DNA from: UBA4782 sp034429195
GTDB lineage: Bacteria > Chloroflexota > Anaerolineae > Anaerolineales > Anaerolineaceae
Direction of reading: 5' to 3'
Length of the DNA stretch: 64,000 nucleotides
Assembly: GCA_034429195.1 (NCBI GenBank)
Contig: DAOUGQ010000006.1
Coordinates: 1-64,000 of the forward strand
Part shown: piece after piece, positions 49,897-58,210 of the stretch
Layout of the letters: the number at the start of each line of letters is the position of its first letter
Position numbering within the stretch: position 1 is the first letter of the stretch
The notes under the pieces: generated by a model
What the model was told of the DNA's origin: nothing
Database searches by the model: none
What the model saw: only the letters and a program-made list of their open reading frames with translations
Made by a program: the position numbers and the translations under genes

Positions 49897-51864
49897 ATGA
49901 GCAAAATATATTTACATGACATACCATTGGATACCGCATGGGAAACGCTTATCGATGCATTGGAGAATATCCATCAATGGCAGTTAATAGGTAAAGAAGA
50001 AATACCTCTGGATGAAAAAGCGATCGATCGAATTCTGGTTGAACCTCTTTGGGCCCAAATTTCCTCTCCTCATTATCACGCATCAGCCATGGATGGATTT
50101 GCCTTGCGAGCGGAAGAAACAACTGGCGCCATGCCAACTACACCCGTTGATTTGAAAATGGGCGAACAAGCAATGTATGTGGATACAGGAGACCCTTTAC
50201 CAGCATGGGCTAATGCAGTGGTTCCAATCGAGCAAGCAGAACCTGTGGATATTGATGGTCATCCTTTGGAAATGACCAGAAAACCCCATACCATCCGATT
50301 GAGAGCAGCCCTTACACCCTGGATGCATGTACGCCCTATGGGTGAAGATATTGTCGCTACACAATTAGTGCTACCAGCAGGTCACAAATTACGACCGGTA
50401 GATCTGGGTGCAATTGCTGGTGCTGGATTCGAAAAGATAAATGTAGCTAGAAAACCCGTGGTGGGCATCATCCCAACTGGCACTGAACTGGTCTCAATTG
50501 GAACCAAAGTAAAGCCTGGTGATATTATCGAATACAACTCAGTGGTACTTGCCGCCCAGGTAACAGGTTGGGGTGGCACACCGAAGCGTTATGATATTGT
50601 GCCAGATATCTATGAGCAAATAAAAGCGCAGGTAAAACAAGCCGCTGCAGAATGTGACCTTGTTTTAGTGAACGCAGGTTCATCAGCCGGTTCAGAAGAT
50701 TTCACTGCTCGTATTGTAGAGGAATTGGGAGAAATCCTGTTCCATGGTGTGGCAGTCAGACCAGGACATCCGGTCATTGCTGGAATTATTCATGACGAAG
50801 AAACCGGAAAAGCAACCCCTATTATTGGTACACCTGGATATCCTGTATCTGCAGCTTTAACAGGAGAAATATTTATTCAACCAATTTTGAATCGCTGGCT
50901 TGGGCTTCCTCCTCATACTCCTGAAGTAATCGATGCCAAAGTAACCCGTAAGGTGACCTCCCCTGGTGGTGACGATGATTACATTCGCGTAGTATTAGGA
51001 AAAGTAGGTGATGAGATGTTGGCAGCGCCACTATCGCGTGGGGCGGGGGTAATCACTTCATTGGTGCGAGCAGATGGTATCATGCTGCTTCCACGTGGTG
51101 TACAGGGTGTCGAAGCTGGAACTCATGTAAAAGTCAGGTTATATCGTCCTCAATCAGAATTGGGAGAGACCATTTATTGCATTGGTTCTCATGATATGAG
51201 TTTGGATCTGCTGGCACAGGAGCTGGCACAAATGGGACGAAGGTTGGTTTCGGCCAATGTGGGCAGCCTGGGTGGACTGATGGCAGTGAAACGAGGAGAA
51301 ACCCACCTGGCGGGTACACATCTCCTTGACCCAGAAACAGGAACCTACAATATCTCTTATATCAATCAGTATTTACCAAATGTGCCGGTACTTCTGATCA
51401 CCTGGGTTGAACGCGAGCAAGGATTGATGGTACTTCCTGGAAATCCAAAAGGTATTCATTCATTGCAGGATCTGGTTCGGGATGATGTTCGATTTGTAAA
51501 CCGCCAAAGAGGTGCTGGCACACGCGTACTGCTGGATTATCACCTGAAGTCTGAGGGATTAGACGTAAACCAGATAAAAGGATATAACCAGGAAGAATAT
51601 ACGCATCTGGCTGTAGCAGCAGCAGTTCTCTCTGGCAGGGCAGATTGCGGACTGGGTGTGACAGCAGCAGCCAGGGCACTGAACCTCGATTTTATTCCTT
51701 TATATAGTGAACGCTATGATCTTTGCATTCCAAGGGATTTTGCACAAAGTGACCTGCTTAAGCCAGTGTTTGCAATGATGGAAAATCCAGATTTTCACAA
51801 AAAAATTGCTGAAATGCCCGGGTATGGTGTTGAACGTATGGGAGAAATCCAGCAGCTATTGTAG
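49897..51864 (+). CDS. MoeA fused to a C-terminal periplasmic-binding-like domain
   Basis: 655 aa. Residues 1-420 form a second MoeA: HYHASAMDGFALRAE, IPTGTELV, GDIIEYNSVVLAAQVTGWGG, NAGSSAGSEDFT and IGTPGYPVSAA. Residues about 425-655 form a type-2 periplasmic-binding-like domain (PBP_like), containing GSHDMSLDLLAQEL, FVNRQRGAGTRVLLDYHL and GLGVTAAARAL. There is no signal peptide, so the binding domain is cytoplasmic and may present or sense oxyanion or cofactor (inference). This fusion occurs in molybdenum cofactor operons of several anaerobes. It is co-transcribed with the first moeA. Confidence 0.9.
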   Translation: MSKIYLHDIPLDTAWETLIDALENIHQWQLIGKEEIPLDEKAIDRILVEPLWAQISSPHYHASAMDGFALRAEETTGAMPTTPVDLKMGEQAMYVDTGDPLPAWANAVVPIEQAEPVDIDGHPLEMTRKPHTIRLRAALTPWMHVRPMGEDIVATQLVLPAGHKLRPVDLGAIAGAGFEKINVARKPVVGIIPTGTELVSIGTKVKPGDIIEYNSVVLAAQVTGWGGTPKRYDIVPDIYEQIKAQVKQAAAECDLVLVNAGSSAGSEDFTARIVEELGEILFHGVAVRPGHPVIAGIIHDEETGKATPIIGTPGYPVSAALTGEIFIQPILNRWLGLPPHTPEVIDAKVTRKVTSPGGDDDYIRVVLGKVGDEMLAAPLSRGAGVITSLVRADGIMLLPRGVQGVEAGTHVKVRLYRPQSELGETIYCIGSHDMSLDLLAQELAQMGRRLVSANVGSLGGLMAVKRGETHLAGTHLLDPETGTYNISYINQYLPNVPVLLITWVEREQGLMVLPGNPKGIHSLQDLVRDDVRFVNRQRGAGTRVLLDYHLKSEGLDVNQIKGYNQEEYTHLAVAAAVLSGRADCGLGVTAAARALNLDFIPLYSERYDLCIPRDFAQSDLLKPVFAMMENPDFHKKIAEMPGYGVERMGEIQQLL

Positions 51865-51950
51865 GCTAAAGTTCTTTTGGTTTAGGCAAAGAAATAAACT
51901 GGACAAAATATATCCATTTGAAAAATAAAATTATTAAGAATGGAGGAAGT

Positions 51951-52409
51951 ATGATGATACCAGAACAACAACTTGCACCAGATTTCACACTTCAGGATGA
52001 GTTGGGAGTAGAAAGAAAGTTAAGCGATTATCGCAGTAAGTGGGTAGTATTATACTTTTACCCAAAAGACAATACACCAGGTTGCACGACAGAGGCATGT
52101 AATTTCCGTGATGATTACAGCGCCTATGAAAAAGCAGGGGTTGTTATTTTAGGTGTCAGCCCTGATTCTCCCCAATCGCATGCGAAATTTAAAGAAAAAT
52201 TTCACCTTCCATTTCCCCTTCTGGCAGATGTTGAGCATAAAGTCTGTGAGTTGTATGGTGTATGGGGTAGGAAAAAGATGATGGGTAGAGAATACGATGG
52301 AGTGTTCCGTACCACTTACTTGATCAATCCAGAAGGTGTGATTGTAAAAGTATTCAAAAATGTAAAACCTCCAGAACATAGTGCGGAGATATTAGCTGCA
52401 TTGGCATAA
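51951..52409 (+). CDS. bcp: Peroxiredoxin (thioredoxin-dependent thiol peroxidase, Bcp/PrxQ)
   Basis: 152 aa cytoplasmic peroxidase. The atypical 2-Cys signature TPGCTTEACNFRD has peroxidatic Cys and a resolving Cys five residues later, with YPKDNTPG ahead of it. FKEKFHLPFPLLAD and the C-terminal PEHSAEIL are typical. It uses thioredoxin-type electron donors. ATG 51951 follows GGAGG by six bases; an upstream in-frame ATG at 51918 is less likely. It closes the run with a strong terminator. Confidence 0.94.
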   Translation: MMIPEQQLAPDFTLQDELGVERKLSDYRSKWVVLYFYPKDNTPGCTTEACNFRDDYSAYEKAGVVILGVSPDSPQSHAKFKEKFHLPFPLLADVEHKVCELYGVWGRKKMMGREYDGVFRTTYLINPEGVIVKVFKNVKPPEHSAEILAALA

Positions 52410-52413
52410 AACG

Positions 52414-52443
52414 AACTCCCCGCTCTATGAGCGGGGAGTTTTC
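52414..52443 (+). terminator. Terminator shared by bcp and rsfS
   Basis: AACTCCCCGCT (52414-52424) and AGCGGGGAGTT (52430-52440) form a perfect 11-bp stem with a CTATG loop, flanked by A and T residues on both sides. It can serve the convergent genes on either strand. Confidence 0.92.
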
Positions 52444-52788
52444 TTACTGAATTGTCACCAGTGTTTTTCCGTGCTCCCACAAACTTTCCAACGCATAATA
52501 CTTTCGTAAGTCTTTAAAGAAAATATGAACAATAATATCGTCCAGGTCGATTAACACCCAACCATTTTCAGCTTTTCCTTCGAATTTGCCATTCAGGCTA
52601 AAATTCTTGTGAGCATCTTCTAGAATTGCATCACCCAGACTTTTCAGCATACGATCACTGCTACCAGAGCATATAATAAAAAAGTCAGTGAATGAAGCAA
52701 CATTGCTAACGTCCATTAACACGATATCTTCCGCTTTTTTCTGTTCCAATGTCTCTACAAGAGAACGAGCAATTTCAAGTGTTTTCAG
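52444..52788 (-). CDS. rsfS: Ribosomal silencing factor RsfS, CTG start
   Basis: 114 aa. It binds uL14 and blocks 50S-30S joining under starvation. Family text: KKAEDIVLMDVSNVASFTDFFIICSGSSDRMLKSL, then GWVLIDLDDIIVHIFF and YYALESLW. The conserved N-terminal helix (KTLEIARSLVETLEQKKAED) is encoded upstream of the only ordinary start (TTG 52749). It is preceded in frame by CTG at 52788-52786, six bases after a perfect AGGAGG. CTG initiation is therefore the best reading, since starting at TTG would remove the helix and waste the ribosome-binding site. It is located right after thpR. Confidence 0.88.
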   Translation of the reverse strand: MKTLEIARSLVETLEQKKAEDIVLMDVSNVASFTDFFIICSGSSDRMLKSLGDAILEDAHKNFSLNGKFEGKAENGWVLIDLDDIIVHIFFKDLRKYYALESLWEHGKTLVTIQ

Positions 52789-52798
52789 TTGTTACCTC

Positions 52799-53377
52799 CT
52801 ATATTTTTAAGAGAAATTCATGTACAGGTGAATAAACAGCTCCCGCAGGTTTTAAAGTGCTTTTGAAAATTACCAGTTTATCTAAAATAAAAGCTTCCTG
52901 TAGCCCTTTCAGTGAAGTTTTGAGCAGTTCAGCAGATTGCATCCTTTCGGATTGATTCATTTCATCTGATAATCTTGCCAGAGTCAGGTGTGGAATGAAA
53001 GGTTTGTCATCTGTTGGAAGGTTGCATAATTTACAGCAATGCGCAATCTCTTTTTGCAGTGCAATCAATTCATGATTAGTTTCTATGCCAAGCCAAAAGA
53101 TTCGCATGCGGTTTGCACTGGGGAAAGCACCCAGTGTGCTAAAATGAGCTGGCATCGCAGCATGATTTTTTATCAACTCTTCAAGCATTTTTGTTAGCTG
53201 TTCAATTTTGTTGAGAGGCGTATTTCCCAGAAAAGCCAAAGTAAGATGGATATTCTCAATATTCACAAGGCGAAATCCATGAGGGGCTTTTGCTTTGAGG
53301 GATATGAGAAACTGGCCAAGTTGATGACTTGCCGATTCAGGCAAGGGGAGTGCAATAAATGCGCGAATTGAATCCAT
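52799..53377 (-). CDS. thpR: RNA 2',3'-cyclic phosphodiesterase (LigT/ThpR family)
   Basis: 192 aa 2H phosphoesterase. The two HxTx motifs are IHLTLAFLG (near 43) and PHLTLARL (near 128), which form the active site opening 2',3'-cyclic phosphates on RNA ends. The starting FIALPLP is typical. There is no ribosome-binding site: the start ATG 53377 lies ten bases after TATACT (53393-53388), with TTGACG (53416-53411) 17 bases further up, so the mRNA is probably leaderless. It precedes rsfS on the same transcript. Confidence 0.92.
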   Translation of the reverse strand: MDSIRAFIALPLPESASHQLGQFLISLKAKAPHGFRLVNIENIHLTLAFLGNTPLNKIEQLTKMLEELIKNHAAMPAHFSTLGAFPSANRMRIFWLGIETNHELIALQKEIAHCCKLCNLPTDDKPFIPHLTLARLSDEMNQSERMQSAELLKTSLKGLQEAFILDKLVIFKSTLKPAGAVYSPVHEFLLKI

Positions 53378-53387
53378 TTACAAAATG

Positions 53388-53416
53388 AGTATAAATGACC
53401 AAATACAACTCGTCAA
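53388..53416 (-). promoter_or_regulatory. Promoter of thpR-rsfS, leaderless type
   Basis: On the minus strand TTGACG (53416-53411), a 17-base spacer and TATACT (53393-53388), then ten bases to ATG 53377. Transcription should start about three bases ahead of the start codon. Confidence 0.7.
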
Positions 53417-53490
53417 GCATTCTTTTTATCTGCATGTGCACCTTTCAGTTGTTTTACAATCCCCTGTTCATGGCTTCAAAAATGTGGTAT

Positions 53491-53672
53491 AAAAAAAATA
53501 CCCTGCTGTGTTTGTGATGTTGCACAACCGGTTTTGAGCCAACAGTTTCTAACTTTCGTCCGACCTTATCAAAGCAACGCGATAGGCTCAGGCCAAGGCG
53601 GAGCTGAGAAGAAGGACAAACCTGCCCTGGCAGGTTCAAAACTTAGCACACACGGCATAGCGGGGGTTTTTT
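53491..53672 (-). ncRNA. ssrS: Candidate 6S RNA
   Basis: A roughly 180-nt non-coding block whose ends form a long closing helix: CCCTGCTGTGTT (53501-53512) pairs with GGCATAGCGGGG (53654-53665), G-U pairs included. An internal helix GTTTTGA/TCAAAAC and a hairpin AACCTGC/GCAGGTT (53614-53636 region) follow. The apical rod runs GTCC...GGAC with CTT/AAG, AGC/GCT, CGC/GCG and GGC(CTGA)GCC. Length and rod-with-bubble shape fit 6S RNA. On the minus strand the 5' side reads GTGTGCTAAGTTTTGAACC, resembling the CUAAGUUU element I recall from Gram-positive 6S RNAs, so minus is preferred. A TATAAT box (53695-53690) lies upstream and a U run (53498-53491) ends it. The plus strand also offers TATAAA at 53488 and a T run at 53666, so the strand is not certain. 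Confidence 0.5.
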
Positions 53673-53836
53673 ATTAACTATCCCCTAAAATTATAGATTA
53701 ATTTACTACTCTGATCATTCTTGAGACTGATTGTCAGATTTTGCATTTAAATGCATTTTTGCTATCTCAGTAAAGAAAGAAAAATGCTTTTCTTAATGAT
53801 TAATATTCCTTTTTTCCGAAATAAGTCATTTGCTAA

Positions 53837-53865
53837 TTGCACTTTCATTTTGCTTGACATATAAT
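53837..53865 (+). promoter_or_regulatory. Sigma70-type promoter of the sugar-type ABC ATPase gene
   Basis: TTGCAC 53837-53842, 17 bases, TATAAT 53860-53865. The start is predicted near 53872; GGAAGGAGGA lies just before ATG 53900. A TTGACA overlapping the spacer is the remnant of another possible -35. Confidence 0.72.
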
Positions 53866-53899
53866 TATTTCACTATACTCGTTCCGGAAGGAGGAAGGC

Positions 53900-55012
53900 A
53901 TGGCTAGTGTATCATACCATCATGTAACAAAGAAGTTTGGCGATTTTACTGCATTAAATGACCTCAATATCGATATTCAAGACAAGGAATTTCTCGTCTT
54001 GGTCGGACCATCAGGCTGTGGTAAAACAACCGCCCTTCGCTGCCTGGCAGGGCTCGAAGAAGTAACTGAAGGCGAAGTGATGATTGGGGATCGTGTGGTG
54101 AACGAAGTAGCACCCAAGGATCGTGATATTGCAATGGTATTCCAATCTTACGCGCTTTATCCTCATATGAGCGTTTTCGATAACATGGCATTTGGTCTTA
54201 AACTGCGAAAAGTACCAAAGGATCAGATTAAAACGCGTGTAGAGGACGCTGCAAAAACTCTTGGTATCGAGCATTTATTGAAAAGAAAACCCCGCGAGCT
54301 TTCTGGTGGGCAACGTCAACGTGTAGCTCTTGGACGCGCCATTGTACGAGAGCCAAAAGTATTTCTTTTCGATGAACCACTGTCCAATTTGGATGCTAAG
54401 TTGCGTGTTCAGACTCGTGCAGAGATCAGTAAACTACATCAACGATTACAAACAACCTTCATATATGTAACTCACGACCAGGTAGAGGCAATGACTATGG
54501 CTACCCGTATTGCAGTCATGAATAAGGGTCTTTTGCAACAACTGGACTCGCCTCAAACCCTGTATGATAAACCAGCGAACCTGTTTGTTGCTGGTTTCAT
54601 CGGATCACCTGCCATGAACTTCTTCAATGCAAAGATCAAGAAGGATGACAGCAAACTCGTGGTGGATTGTGGTTCGTTTGCGGTAAATATCCCGGATGAA
54701 AAATTTAAAACTTATGCATCCTATGCAGGCAAGGATGTAATATTTGGTATTCGTCCTGAAGATATTCATAACCCCGAATTTGCACCTCCAGGTATTCATG
54801 CTGCACCTGTTGAGGCAAAAGTTGATGTGACTGAATTGATGGGTAATGAAATCATTTTGCACATGATGAGTGGTGAATCATTCTTCATTGCCCGTGTTGA
54901 TCCTCGAACGCGGTTTTCAATCGGGGCAAAGGTACAGGTTGTATTCAACATGGATAACTTCCATATCTTTGATCCATCTATGGACAGCGAGAATCCAATA
55001 GCAGTACGTTAA
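53900..55012 (+). CDS. Sugar-type ABC transporter ATP-binding protein (MsmK/UgpC/MalK family)
   Basis: 370 aa. The ATPase domain (1-240) has GPSGCGKTTALRCLAGLEE, VFQSYALYPHMSVFDNM, LSGGQRQRVALGRAI, VFLFDEPLSNLDAKLR and YVTHDQVEAM. The C-terminal TOBE/OB regulatory domain (about 245-370) is typical of carbohydrate importers and has FGIRPEDIH. No permease or binding protein is adjacent. In many Gram-positive bacteria one such ATPase (MsmK) energises several sugar transporters encoded elsewhere, which fits this orphan gene with its own promoter and terminator. Confidence 0.92.
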   Translation: MASVSYHHVTKKFGDFTALNDLNIDIQDKEFLVLVGPSGCGKTTALRCLAGLEEVTEGEVMIGDRVVNEVAPKDRDIAMVFQSYALYPHMSVFDNMAFGLKLRKVPKDQIKTRVEDAAKTLGIEHLLKRKPRELSGGQRQRVALGRAIVREPKVFLFDEPLSNLDAKLRVQTRAEISKLHQRLQTTFIYVTHDQVEAMTMATRIAVMNKGLLQQLDSPQTLYDKPANLFVAGFIGSPAMNFFNAKIKKDDSKLVVDCGSFAVNIPDEKFKTYASYAGKDVIFGIRPEDIHNPEFAPPGIHAAPVEAKVDVTELMGNEIILHMMSGESFFIARVDPRTRFSIGAKVQVVFNMDNFHIFDPSMDSENPIAVR

Positions 55013-55040
55013 TATCGAAATTTATTGGAAAGTTCGTTAT

Positions 55041-55074
55041 AATGTAGCGCAAGGTGCACTTGCGCTACATTTTT
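55041..55074 (+). terminator. Intrinsic terminator of the ABC ATPase gene
   Basis: AATGTAGCGCAAG (55041-55053) and CTTGCGCTACATT (55059-55071) form a perfect 13-bp stem with GTGCA loop followed by TTTT. A TATAAT at 55038-55043 overlaps the left arm and might also be a -10 box for gpmA. Confidence 0.88.
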
Positions 55075-55096
55075 AAGACCTGATTGGGAGGTTTTT

Positions 55097-55843
55097 ATGT
55101 ATAAAGTAGTTTTATTGCGACATGGTGAAAGTATTTGGAACAAGGAAAATCTGTTTACAGGATGGACAGATGTTGACCTTTCTGAAAAAGGAATTGAAGA
55201 AGCTCATAATGCCGGCAAGCTGATGAAAGAAGCCGGTTATACATTTGATATGGCTTATACCTCAGTTCTTAAACGGGCTATTCGAACGCTATGGCTGGCA
55301 TTAGATGAAATGGATTTAATGTGGATCCCCATTGTTAACAGCTGGCGATTGAATGAACGACATTACGGAGCGCTACAGGGGTTGAATAAGGCTGAAACAG
55401 CTGCAAAGTATGGGAATGAACAGGTGCACATCTGGCGCCGTTCATATGATATTCAACCACCCGCGCTGGAAAAAGATGATCCTCGTTATCCTGGAACTGA
55501 CCCACGATATCAAAGCCTGACAAAAGAGGAATTACCTTTGACTGAATGCCTGAAAGATACCGTGGCACGTTTTCTGCCTTATTGGCACTCTACTATTGCT
55601 CCCAGTATTAAAGCAGGAAAGAAAGTGATCATCGTTGCACATGGAAACAGCTTGCGGGCGCTGATAAAGTATCTGGATAATATCCCAGATGATCAAATTG
55701 CAGAATTAAATATTCCTACGGGAATTCCACTCGTATATGAATTGGATGCGGATCTGAAACCCATTAAGCATTATTACCTGGGTGATCAATCAGAGATCGA
55801 AAAGAAGATTAATGCAGTTGCCAATCAGGGCAAGGCTAAATAG
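55097..55843 (+). CDS. gpmA: 2,3-bisphosphoglycerate-dependent phosphoglycerate mutase
   Basis: 248 aa. It interconverts 3- and 2-phosphoglycerate in glycolysis. The phosphohistidine motif LLRHGESIWNKENLFTGWTD, ERHYGALQGLNK, the catalytic second His in IVAHGNSLRALIKYLD and GIPLVYELD are complete, matching GpmA rather than the cofactor-independent form. GGGAGG lies just before ATG 55097. The gene stands alone, ending at a strong terminator. Confidence 0.96.
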   Translation: MYKVVLLRHGESIWNKENLFTGWTDVDLSEKGIEEAHNAGKLMKEAGYTFDMAYTSVLKRAIRTLWLALDEMDLMWIPIVNSWRLNERHYGALQGLNKAETAAKYGNEQVHIWRRSYDIQPPALEKDDPRYPGTDPRYQSLTKEELPLTECLKDTVARFLPYWHSTIAPSIKAGKKVIIVAHGNSLRALIKYLDNIPDDQIAELNIPTGIPLVYELDADLKPIKHYYLGDQSEIEKKINAVANQGKAK

Positions 55844-55877
55844 TTTTTATTGGTAAAAAATTCAAAATTATGCGACC

Positions 55878-55914
55878 AACAAGAAGGTGAATCAAATCAC
55901 CTTCTTGTTTTTTT
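55878..55914 (+). terminator. Intrinsic terminator of gpmA
   Basis: AACAAGAAGGTGA (55878-55890) and TCACCTTCTTGTT (55897-55909) pair perfectly around ATCAAA, followed by a T run. The right arm contains the stop region of the convergent membrane-protein gene. Confidence 0.92.
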
Positions 55915-56562
55915 CCAGAATTGACTCAAAGCAGCAATTAGAGCCAGCAGAATGGTGATACCACCGGTCAGCAGAAATGCATCCCGCCAGAACCGCATTG
56001 GGAACAAACGAATAAGATTATCCGAATAATAGAACAACCATGTATCACCTGTAAAGAACAGGTGGTGGAATGCTGTGAACAGAGCATCAAAATCAATAAA
56101 TACAAGCAAAATTATTGCAGCTAAAAGCGCAAGGGTTAACCATCCGCCACGAGAAACTGCAGCCCAAAAGTCACGCATCCATTTTTTCCACCATGCAAAA
56201 AGAAAGCCCAGCAGCCAAAAGATCAAAATCCCTGTCCATATCGCCAACAGTTGCTTTACCAGTACTTTTACGTCCAACATGTGAGACAGTTCCCGATCTG
56301 AATACAGGGGAGAACCATCTTGTAAATGCTGTGAGCTCAGGAATTCAATACCCTGATCATTGATCAGATAATCCACAGATATTTTTGACCATTTAAGACG
56401 ATCCTGAATAGAAAATCCATAAGAATCAGCGGGGAAATCTGGTGTGTGATATTCAAATTCTAAAAAGAATGGGGTCAATAAGAGACGCACTGCCAGCATA
56501 AGAAAAACAAAGGGGGTAGTAAGCGTAATCAAGAAACCAACAGTTCCTTTGATTGTTTTCAT
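55897..56562 (-). CDS. TIGR01906/DUF1461-family integral membrane protein
   Basis: 221 aa with helices near 8-30, 105-125, 140-160 and 195-212. The first extracellular loop has YGFSIQDRLKWSKISVDYLI and LSHMLDVKVLVKQLL, resembling the pattern (RxxxSxxxxxYL, HMxDVK) of the TIGR01906 membrane family found in Gram-positive bacteria. No function is known. The 4-bp overlap with the upstream spermidine-synthase-like gene couples the two. Confidence 0.78.
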   Translation of the reverse strand: MKTIKGTVGFLITLTTPFVFLMLAVRLLLTPFFLEFEYHTPDFPADSYGFSIQDRLKWSKISVDYLINDQGIEFLSSQHLQDGSPLYSDRELSHMLDVKVLVKQLLAIWTGILIFWLLGFLFAWWKKWMRDFWAAVSRGGWLTLALLAAIILLVFIDFDALFTAFHHLFFTGDTWLFYYSDNLIRLFPMRFWRDAFLLTGGITILLALIAALSQFWKKTRR

Positions 56563-58112
56563 TGTAACGATTCCATTTCAGCAGATAGTAAAAAACGCAA
56601 AACCATGTTGTTGGTTATCCATTCAACAGGTGCTTTATCATCGGTGAATACCTGCGCTTTTTCTGGAGAAGACTGCAGACTGGCAATTGCAACTGAGCCC
56701 ACGGTAACCAATAATTCGGGTGCGTTATCAGAATTCTGCAGGGCTGAAAAATTTTGATACAGGTTTTCATTCGTTGTAGGCTGACGTGTAGCATAAATCA
56801 ATGAATTAAAAGTGCCAGGCAAGTCAACTATATATAATGAAGGGAAAACCGATAGGATGGTACTGGAAAGTGCATTGATTAGTCGTCTATCATCTGGAGC
56901 TCTACCGACATTGATGATCATCACCCCATCATCTGTGAGATGGTTATACACTATCTGGAAGAATTCCCGGGTTGTCAATTGGGCAGGTATATATGGGGGT
57001 CGATAGGCATCCACACTGATAATCTGATATGTCTTTTCAGATTGATCAAGAGCCCAGCGTCCATCCTGGATAAGGATATTCAAGTTTGGAAGGTCCATAC
57101 CGAAATATTCTTTCCCCACCTCGACGATCTTGGGATCGATTTCAATTCCATCTATGACAATGTTAGGATAAACGGAAGTTGCTTGCCGGGCAGTGGTTCC
57201 TGCTGCCAGACCAATGATTGCCATAGATTGAATATTATTGATGTGAAAGGTGGTCTTACAGAATAATGGGGCAGCAAGTACCATTTCCCACGGACCACCA
57301 TAATATAGCACACTGGGATGGTACATAGAATGTACTCCTTGACCTTCATTCAGGCGCAAATAGCGATATCCATTGCTTTCAAGAACCTGGATATAGTTGT
57401 AAGCAGATTCAGTTTCATAAATAATACCCTCCGAATTCTTATACCTGCCTGGCAATCCCCATATTGCCAGAACAGGAAGAAGAACCAGGGGTATTAGTAA
57501 TATAGGGATAACGCGTTTTCCCCTGAGGAAGATCAACCCAATAATTGCAACCAATGCCAGTAGAGCAGCAAGAACCAGAAATGTACGGTATGTGCCTATG
57601 GTTGGGATAAGCAATAGAACTGGCAAAAATGTACCAAAAAAAGATCCAAGGGTGGATATGGCATAAAGGCGGCCTGAAATACGGCCGGCATTTTCTGTTT
57701 GTTGGATTGCCAGACGAATTGCAAAGGGAGAAACAATACCCAATAGTGTCATAGGAATGATAAGCAAAATAATGACCGCAGTGAAAGAACCGAACAGTAT
57801 TCCCATTTGAAGCTGGTCAAAGGCATCTGCTGCTATCCGTAACACGGGTCGCGAGATCACCGGAACGATTGCTGTAGCAAGTGAAGCTCCCAGCAGAATA
57901 AGGAATAATGTCTGGAAATGAGGACTTCTATCTGCCCAGGCGCCGCCAATGAAATACCCAACTGCCAGGTAAATCAAGATCAATCCAATTATGGCAGCCC
58001 AGACAAGATTGCTGGTGCCAAACACATTCCCCAACAACCGGGAGGCAGACATTTCAATTGCTAGGGATACAAAACCACTGATAAAAACGGTGAAATAGAG
58101 ATATTTACGCAT
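56559..58112 (-). CDS. Membrane-fused spermidine-synthase-like protein
   Basis: 517 aa. About seven to eight membrane helices (residues 5-225) are followed by a Rossmann-like domain of the spermidine synthase family: AIIGLAAGTTARQATSVYPN and IDGIEIDPKIVEVGKEYFG. DGRWALDQSEKTYQIISVDAY also belongs to it. The SAM-type loop reads GLAAGTTARQ, and polyamine-binding acidic residues are only partly kept, so polyamine synthesis is uncertain. ATG 58112 is chosen over the TTG at 58139, which lies too close to the TATAAT at 58149-58144. It is divergent from nnr. Confidence 0.85.
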   Translation of the reverse strand: MRKYLYFTVFISGFVSLAIEMSASRLLGNVFGTSNLVWAAIIGLILIYLAVGYFIGGAWADRSPHFQTLFLILLGASLATAIVPVISRPVLRIAADAFDQLQMGILFGSFTAVIILLIIPMTLLGIVSPFAIRLAIQQTENAGRISGRLYAISTLGSFFGTFLPVLLLIPTIGTYRTFLVLAALLALVAIIGLIFLRGKRVIPILLIPLVLLPVLAIWGLPGRYKNSEGIIYETESAYNYIQVLESNGYRYLRLNEGQGVHSMYHPSVLYYGGPWEMVLAAPLFCKTTFHINNIQSMAIIGLAAGTTARQATSVYPNIVIDGIEIDPKIVEVGKEYFGMDLPNLNILIQDGRWALDQSEKTYQIISVDAYRPPYIPAQLTTREFFQIVYNHLTDDGVMIINVGRAPDDRRLINALSSTILSVFPSLYIVDLPGTFNSLIYATRQPTTNENLYQNFSALQNSDNAPELLVTVGSVAIASLQSSPEKAQVFTDDKAPVEWITNNMVLRFLLSAEMESLQ

Positions 58113-58143
58113 AGTGACTATGTTTTCCGTAAAGTTCAATGAA

Positions 58144-58166
58144 ATTATACCGTAATGCGCTATAAT
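58144..58166. promoter_or_regulatory. Overlapping divergent -10 boxes between the synthase-like gene and nnr
   Basis: TATAAT occurs on the minus strand at 58149-58144 and on the plus strand at 58161-58166, only 11 bp apart and back to back, so two RNA polymerases could not occupy the region together. The -35 elements of both are weak. Confidence 0.5.
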
Positions 58167-58210
58167 ACGTCGCAGTGTTGATTTATGAAAGAATTCTTTC
58201 GAGTGAGGTT

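Noticed and set aside
53454..53639. 61-aa minus-strand frame in the 53.5 kb intergenic region
   Set aside because: It covers the closing and apical helices of the candidate 6S RNA and shows no codon or protein support.
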